From Spirogloea muscicola (taxonomy: Eukaryota > Streptophyta > Zygnematophyceae > Spirogloeales > Spirogloeaceae), in assembly GCA_009602725.1 (NCBI GenBank), contig WELB01000106.1, positions 59,905 to 74,664 of the forward strand: a DNA stretch of 14,760 bases, in the 5' to 3' direction. The notes beneath the pieces were generated by a model. That model had not been told where the DNA came from, made no database searches, and saw only the letters and a program-made list of their open reading frames with translations. Shown in pieces: positions 10,001 through 14,760 of this stretch (positions within the stretch are counted from its first letter, which is position 1; each line of letters opens with the position of its first letter). The position numbers were made by a program, and so were the translations under genes.

Positions 10001-10124
10001 GGATTCCAATACCGACGCCACCACCCAACGGCCTCGGCCGGTCCAGACTCAGAGCCCGCCCGGGCAAGCAGATGACGGCTGCCGAGGCCAGTCTATGCAA
10101 TATCGAGCGACATCTTGAAGGCAT
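7067..10124 (-). CDS. KAS1: Plastid 3-oxoacyl-[acyl-carrier-protein] synthase I (KAS I)
   Basis: The enzyme condenses malonyl-ACP with growing acyl-ACP in the plastid stroma, extending chains to C16 in type II fatty acid synthesis. Exons in transcript order: 10124-10013, 9939-9584, 9338-9085, 8881-8704, 8540-8367, 8245-8129, 7834-7733, 7569-7503, 7134-7067 (TGA). All introns are GT..AG with matching phases, and the sum is 1428 bases, 475 residues, close to known plant KAS I precursors. Residues 1 to about 60 are Arg/Ala/Ser-rich and fit a plastid transit peptide; the mature domain opens with [11 protein letters not shown]. Catalytic residues seen: nucleophile Cys225 ([10 protein letters not shown]), His365 (NMHATST), Lys397 (INATK) and His402 (SMIGHCLG). 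The gaps Cys-His 140, His-Lys 32 and Lys-His 5 equal those of bacterial FabF. The C-terminus has [15 protein letters not shown] rather than KAS II is favoured by near-identity to plant KAS I in the stretch from [10 protein letters not shown] to the active-site Cys. The first exon is the only weak part: its intron would be just 73 nt, and an upstream GC-rich exon is an alternative. Confidence 0.95.
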
Positions 10125-10764
10125 CCTCAGCGCAAGCTTCCTTCCGGTCTGTTCAGTGGCTTAACAGCGACACAAAAGCAAGGCAACTGCGACTCGCTCG
10201 GAGGCAAGGCAGCCGCTGCCATCCAGGAAGTGGACTGAGCGACGGCGAGATTGTCAGTGGTTTCTGTCCTCGTCTGCGCGATCGTCCTCAGAAGGCGGCA
10301 AGGGCCACGATATGAAGGAGCGGAAGAGCCTTCGGGCGGCCTCAAGGGGCGCCGGCCCGGGGCTCCGCCACGGAGCGAGAAACGATTGAGACCTGGCCGC
10401 GCAGCTATCAAACAAGCATGGCGCAGGCAGCGTCGTCACCTCGCCGTGTGGCGGCCCGCGGCCGGCGCGGCGGCAGGGCGGCCGCCGTGAGCTCGGCCGC
10501 GCTGCCGCTCCTGCGCGAGCGCAGGCGCCGCCATGGCTGCCGCGGCGCGGGCCTGGAGCTGCGGGTGGCGGCGGGGGGGGAGGGGGGCCTTTCAGGGAGA
10601 AGCTGGACCAGAAGGGAAAGAAGGGCACCCCACCGTCTCGCCGCGACGTCTCAGCGACGCCGTTCCCCCGTCTGGCCGCGCCGCTTCCAGCGACGCCGCG
10701 GGAAAGGGAAAGAGAAAGGGCCCTTTTCAACGGCCCAGACGCCATTGGGAGTGAGCTCTTCCAA
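10125..10764. promoter_or_regulatory. GC-rich upstream region of KAS I (5' UTR/promoter)
   Basis: It lies directly upstream of the minus-strand KAS I start. It is very GC-rich and dense in CpG between about 10330 and 10700, like the DNA upstream of the repeat-protein gene. A splice-donor-like GAG|GTGACG on the minus strand at 10440/10439 could end a non-coding or alternative first exon. Frames on both strands here are Arg/Ala/Pro-rich, as expected of GC-rich non-coding DNA. No TATA box is evident. Confidence 0.45.
10559..10588 (+). other. G-run tract, possible G-quadruplex
   Basis: Several runs of three or more G occur within 30 bases (GCGGGTGGCGGCGGGGGGGG, then AGGGGGG). On the KAS I sense strand it is C-rich, so any quadruplex would form on the template strand upstream of the gene. 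Confidence 0.4.
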
Positions 10765-10834
10765 AGAGAGAGAAGGCGCGCGGGGCGCATGAATTGAAAG
10801 GGAGGCCAATTCAAGCCAATACATTGTTCAGGCA
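10765..10834 (+). repeat. 70-bp dispersed repeat, copy 2
   Basis: Ungapped match to 2260-2329, 62 of 70 positions identical. It carries the AGGCGCGCGG..GCGCATGAA end and the GGCCAATTCAAGCC core. The partner arm of the inverted repeat seen at copy 1 is absent here. Confidence 0.85.
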
Positions 10835-10963
10835 GAGTCGAGTGCAGACTAAACAAATGCTACACAAAAGAGAAGAAGCCATTGGGCCAGCCCGAACCGG
10901 AGCCAATGCCCGATCAACCCTCCGCGCTCCGCCCGTGACAGTTGCTCTCGGGGGCACCGCTCG

Positions 10964-10988
10964 CCGTCCGATGCAACGCATCGGACGG
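10964..10988. repeat. Perfect 11-bp hairpin
   Basis: CCGTCCGATGC (10964-10974) pairs exactly with GCATCGGACGG (10978-10988) across a 3-nt loop. CCGTCCGATCG recurs just downstream near 11013. Confidence 0.85.
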
Positions 10989-11228
10989 TTTCATCCGAGA
11001 GTCGCCGCCTGCCGTCCGATCGCCCACCCGCGCCCCTGCCGCACTGGGACAGCTGGCGGCCGGCGAGCTTGCGCCCCTCCAGGCAACCAACCGCGAGCTC
11101 AGCGGTCGTGCTGCTCTCTGTACGACCCTCCCTTCGGCCTCGGGCTGTCGCCGTCTCGCTCGACTCTGTCCTCGTGACCTCGTGTCCTCGCTCCGCTAAC
11201 ATACTTCTACGTTTTTCTGTCCGCTTTC

Positions 11229-11290
11229 GAAGTGTGTCCATCCTCTTTTCTGGGCTGGCCAAACGCAGCCATCGCCCTCCACTGGAAGAG
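11229..11290 (+). repeat. Hairpin repeat unit, copy f
   Basis: GTGTGTCCATCCTCTTTTCT leads into a stem GGCTG (11253-11257) / CAGCC (11266-11270) followed by ATCGCC, the same order of words as the copies in the left block. Confidence 0.45.
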
Positions 11291-11759
11291 TCTATTCTTC
11301 TTCACATATTTTCAAGAACACCCTCTGCTGGCTTCTACAGCCGCTCTAAATATCACCAGCCGCTTTCTTCCTCGTGAGGCACATTGCTGCCCATCTCGTC
11401 CTTTCTTCTTGGGCCGCCTCCTCCTCCCTTTGTGACATCCTTCACTTCGCTTTGACAGTGTGCTGCCTCTCTCCACATCTGCGCCCCCACCCCCTCCCCC
11501 CTTCTGCCACACTCTGTGGGAACAGCTCGAAGCGCGCCTTCTCATGAGCTGGTACGCACAAGCGGCGCAGAATGCAGCAGCTAGAAGAGCAGTTTGCTGT
11601 TGGTGTCGGGCAAGTGTGCACTTTGGCCTGGTACATGACAGCTAGGCTGACCCTGTACGAATCCTGCTGATAAGCCCTTGTAGCACCAGCTGGTCAGAGT
11701 CAAGGAAGCAAAGGACGCAGGGAGATTGACAGCGGATAGCAGAAAGCCAAGCTTTAGAA

Positions 11760-11827
11760 TGACCAACAATCACTATCTTGACTGTTGGTCAATGTCTATC
11801 TCACAAGGACGTCACAACATGATGTTG
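11760..11827. repeat. Two short inverted repeats
   Basis: TGACCAACA (11760-11768) pairs exactly with TGTTGGTCA (11783-11791). Nearby, CAACAT-G-ATGTTG (11815-11827) is a perfect odd palindrome. They lie downstream of the minus-strand repeat-protein gene and could fold in its 3' UTR or be chance. Confidence 0.6.
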
Positions 11828-12000
11828 CGACCCAAGTGGTCAATGGTTGGTACCAGTGTCATAATTGTGTCGTGAAGGCACCATCACAAGGAGATGGCAA
11901 CAGCACAGAAGGTTGTCTGGAGTGAGAGTGGCATGAAGTCTGCAGCCAGATGCGAGGTCAGCTATGTCCTAACTGCAAGTGCTACTGTCGGCAGCCAGCA

Positions 12001-12020
12001 CGTGGTTGGAGCCAACCACG
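12001..12020. repeat. 20-bp near-perfect palindrome
   Basis: CGTGGTTGG and CCAACCACG are exact complements separated by two bases. The site lies about 140 bp past the stop codon of the minus-strand gene. Confidence 0.75.
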
Positions 12021-12156
12021 CCAATGGCAGGAGAACTCTGTAGTTATGTGTGGGCCAAAGCCCACAAGCTAAAGACAGTCACAAGAGAAGGATGGTCAAA
12101 ATTGGTCCAATAGTGCAAGACGCACGAGTTGCACGACATCAAGCCTGCTGCGACGA

Positions 12157-14620
12157 TCATCTATCATACCCCAGGAGCCAAGAGATGAGGCTCAAACAGC
12201 CCTTCAGAGGAGGAGGACCATCTAGATCCCTTGCCCTTGCTGGCTTTCCAGGTTGCTCCTCCTGAAGCACAACAGACTTCCCAGTGAATCACTAAGATAC
12301 AGGAGTACACAAATGTGAGCGTACAGAAGGAGATTACTTCGGACTTCCGTCATGACCTGTGTGTATGCATGACTAAGCATATACCCAATCATGAGAGATG
12401 AGCTCTGTGGCACAACCAACACGTATCACTGATACCAACTCTGGGCATGGACGCTCAGATCGAGCTGCCACCTTGTTTGTGACAAAGGCTGTGAAAGCAG
12501 CAAGAAGACTGTGACACGGCACCATGGCACTTACAAGTTGATCAGCCACTGGCTTGATTGGCGAGGTAATTGGACCTGGCTCCTCAACAGGGCTTGCCTG
12601 CTGATCCGGCAGATTAAGTTCCTTCCCTAGTGAACTCAGGACAAGAAGTGCCCCCTCATTGGCTGTCTGAGCTCCTTCTGCTGTGTGATGGTGGCAGTCA
12701 ATGGCTGCACAAACAATCAAGGACGATCATGATTTCTCACAATATGAAGGAAGTGTTGCGTACGAAGGGAAATTGGTGGCCCATTACAGCATTTGGAAGC
12801 AGCCTTACTGCCTACGCTGACGCGCTAGTACCGCAAGTCATAATCGTTCAAGCAACATAGGCATGAGTATGAGAAGCCACTTCCGAACCAAGCAGCTAGC
12901 ATTTGCAAGTCAGAGCCAGCAACATGCAAATAGCAATGCAGCGGTGCAGCAGGACCCAAGGCATCCCAAGTACTTGACAATGTAAGCAACCTATCTGCAT
13001 GCTGGTTCCTTGACCGAGCAAGAGGGCATGGACACCAGATGACTAACAGCCTGATCATTTACCTGGAGCTCCACCTAAGGCGACCAACATGGCCTTGACA
13101 TCTTCGTGGATAACGGCCACCTCATCCTCGCTAGCAAGTGCGCCCTCCGGCCAGCTGGGAAGCTCGCTATCCACCATGCCTTCTGCTGCCAGCACATTGC
13201 TGTTGCTAATCTGCACCTTGTCTCTTGAGACCTCACTGTTGGGGCTGCCAGTGGATTCAACAGGTACTTCACAAGGGCTATCTGCAGGTGCTTTCGTTAC
13301 TTTCCCCAAAACGTCCTCCACTCCTGCATGGCAGAAGCTACCTGCAGGTGCCTCCTCTTCTACTTCACCAAAATCTCTGGCTTCGGCAATGTGAGTTGAT
13401 ACCAGCGTGTTGCTTGCAGCTGCCTGGTCCTTGCTCAAAAGTGCTCCCTCCGCCCGGCTGGGAGGCTCGGTCTCCACAGCACAACTTGGTGCAGAGTAAT
13501 TGTTGTGGCTGTCCTGCACTTCATCACTTGAGACCTCACTTTGTGCGCTACCATTTGTGTTCTCAGGATACAACTTGGAGGAGCCATCTGCAGGTGATAC
13601 CTCTCCAAGTGACTCCTCTCCAACTCCATGCACATCCTTGATTTCTGCATCACAGCTAGTTGCAGGTGCTTCCTCTCCGTTTTCAATAGCCTCTTTGGCT
13701 TCTGTACCATCCTCTGTTGCCAGCGTCTGAGCACAGATCCCTTCGTCTTTGCCCGCAAGTGCTTCCGCTGGCCAGCTGAGAAGCTCGCTGTCCTTGGCGG
13801 GTCCAGCTGCCGGCATGTCATTGTGGCTTCCCTGCGCTGCGGCACATGAGACCTCACCATTGAGGCTGCCGCAGGTGCTTCCAAGATCCGCTGTGGAGGG
13901 GCTTCGCCTAGATGCTTCCATTCCATCTCCATAAACATCCTTGACCTCTACATTGCTGGAGTTGCCTGCAGGTGCTTCCTGCCTGATATCAACATCACCC
14001 TGGCCTTCGAAACTGGTGTTTGTCGCCAGCAGGTGCATGGAGGCCGCCCTGTCCACGCTCTCGAGTATTTCCGTCGAGCCGCTGGGATGCTCAATATCCA
14101 AGGCGAAGTTTCCTGCGCGCATGTCACTGTGGCTTAGCTCCGCCTTGTCGCTTGAGACCTCACTATTTGAGTTGTCGCCAATGGATTCAACAAGTGCTTC
14201 GGAGTGTTGGTCTTCAGGTTCTTGCCCTCCACCTCCACAAGCACTATCAGCCTCTGAATTGCAGCAACCACCAGCAAGAGCATCCTCATTGACTCTACCA
14301 TCTGACTGGGCTCCTGCATTGACATCCGCAGCCACTTTGCTGGCCAGCCTTAGGATGCAAAGTCACTCCAAGTTTGGAAATACAAAGACCACGACGCAAG
14401 TGGGAGCCAATGGCAACTTGTGACGCTACCCTGTTGTCAAACAATGATGACTGAGCTGTAAGGGTTAGCCCACGTCAAAAGTGCGGGCAACACGTCACTC
14501 ACCAACGGTCGAAGTGGCGTGGCCATCGAGCGCTCGGTTGGCGCCCGCAGCCGCGGCCGTGGCCGCGGCCTCCGCCTCCTTGCGGCGCTGAGCAGTCCTC
14601 TTCTTCTTTCCCGACGGCAT
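12157..14620 (-). CDS. Unrecognised acidic protein with four tandem ~100-residue repeats
   Basis: I do not recognise the function. Exons in transcript order: 14620-14503, 14334-13063, 12704-12535, 12261-12157 (TGA), giving 554 residues with GT..AG introns and agreeing phases. The N-terminus, MPSGKKKRTAQRRKEAEA, is strongly basic and recalls, from memory only, uncharacterised land-plant proteins that begin MPSG plus a lysine cluster. Residues about 56-450 are acidic, Ser/Ala/Glu-rich and made of four degenerate repeats. Each has an E-A-P-A-G-like start (near 56, 159, 261, 367) and a later S-E-V-S motif (near 98, 200, 306, 407), often followed by a S-W-P-E-G-A-L-like segment. Exon 3 adds a mixed helix-like part (GALLVLSSLGKELNLPDQQ). 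Exon 4 gives a short hydrophobic end, GCLSLISWLLGYDR, that might contact a membrane or partner. Such a plan suits a disordered scaffold, but that is inference. Weak point: the acceptor of intron 1 (AAAG|TG at 14335) is chosen for phase and is not a strong site. Exon 2 itself is certain as a long open frame. Confidence 0.75.
13100..14287 (-). repeat. Four in-frame tandem coding repeats, periods 306-318 bp
   Basis: The plus-strand word GAGACCTCAC recurs at 14154, 13848, 13530 and 13227, spacings of 306, 318 and 303 bp, all multiples of three. A second word, TGCAGGTGCTTCC-like, recurs in the same order. Approximate units on the minus strand are 14287-13979, 13978-13673, 13672-13355 and 13354-13100, the last shorter. 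They have diverged well beyond slippage-type identity. Confidence 0.85.
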
Positions 14621-14760
14621 GGCGCCCAGCCGGCAGCGCGGAGCTTAGGCTGGTGGCCGCGGCAGGCAGCCGGCCCCCCCGGGCACGGCGGCCGGGCAGA
14701 GCTGGCCGCAGGGGCCGGCGTTGCGGCCCGAAGGCGCACTGGCAAGCGGCGGCAGCGGCC
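14621..14760 (-). promoter_or_regulatory. GC-rich upstream region of the repeat-protein gene
   Basis: This is CpG-rich DNA immediately 5' of the minus-strand start at 14620, probably 5' UTR and proximal promoter, cut by the window edge. No TATA-like box or other clear element is seen. Confidence 0.4.

Larger units (their letters stand above)
10835..12156. other. Second repeat-bearing intergenic block
   Basis: I see no supported gene. It holds an 11-bp perfect hairpin at 10964, a further hairpin-repeat copy at about 11230-11290 and pyrimidine-rich DNA to about 11520. From 11760 to 12020 there are three short inverted repeats. The right end should include the 3' UTR of the minus-strand repeat-protein gene, which stops at 12157. 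Confidence 0.5.

Noticed and set aside
10254-10856. A 200-codon minus-strand frame rich in Arg, Pro and Ala upstream of KAS I
   Set aside because: It crosses a G/C homopolymer tract and the 70-bp repeat. Its phase at the only good donor (10440) does not fit the KAS I exon at 9939, and GC-rich DNA produces such frames freely.
13225-14423. Several plus-strand open frames opposite the repeat protein
   Set aside because: They are antisense shadows: the third-position bias and in-frame repeat spacing belong to the minus-strand frame, and the plus frames are broken into pieces.
1-14760. CRISPR array, bacterial operon, prophage or tRNA gene
   Set aside because: Genes are interrupted by GT..AG introns, no evenly spaced short direct repeats exist, and I found no tRNA-like fold by eye. 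A tRNAscan-SE run would settle the last point.

Overview
The window is eukaryotic nuclear DNA, most probably from the green lineage (Viridiplantae). Three intron-containing genes can be built with GT..AG introns whose reading phases agree, and one of them is an unmistakable plant-type plastid beta-ketoacyl-ACP synthase I. A streptophyte alga or early-diverging land plant is my best guess, but a chlorophyte is not excluded. All three genes use the standard code, with Gln written CAA/CAG, and all three end in TGA.

Layout. Positions 1-2400 are a GC-rich, repeat-rich, apparently intergenic block with a GGC microsatellite at the left edge, several copies of a short hairpin-bearing repeat and a perfect 15-bp inverted repeat. 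From about 2430 to 5844 lies a plus-strand gene for an unrecognised Ser/Gln-rich protein; five exons are well phased, and the 5' end has two competing models. Positions 5845-7066 hold no intact gene, only one short coding-like stretch with in-frame stops. Positions 7067-10124 (minus strand) carry the nine-exon KAS I gene; the reconstructed 475-residue protein has all four catalytic residues at the spacing of the family. Positions 10125-12156 are GC-rich upstream DNA of KAS I followed by a second repeat block, which shares a 70-bp unit with the left block. Positions 12157-14620 (minus strand) carry a four-exon gene for an unrecognised acidic protein built from four degenerate repeats of about 100 residues, with a lysine-rich N-terminus. 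The last 140 bases are its GC-rich upstream region.

The three genes show no obvious functional link. KAS I is a housekeeping enzyme of plastid fatty acid synthesis. The two flanking genes are orphans to me and are the most novel protein content here. The plus-strand gene and KAS I converge across 1.2 kb; KAS I and the repeat-protein gene lie in tandem on the minus strand, separated by about 2 kb of repeat-bearing DNA.
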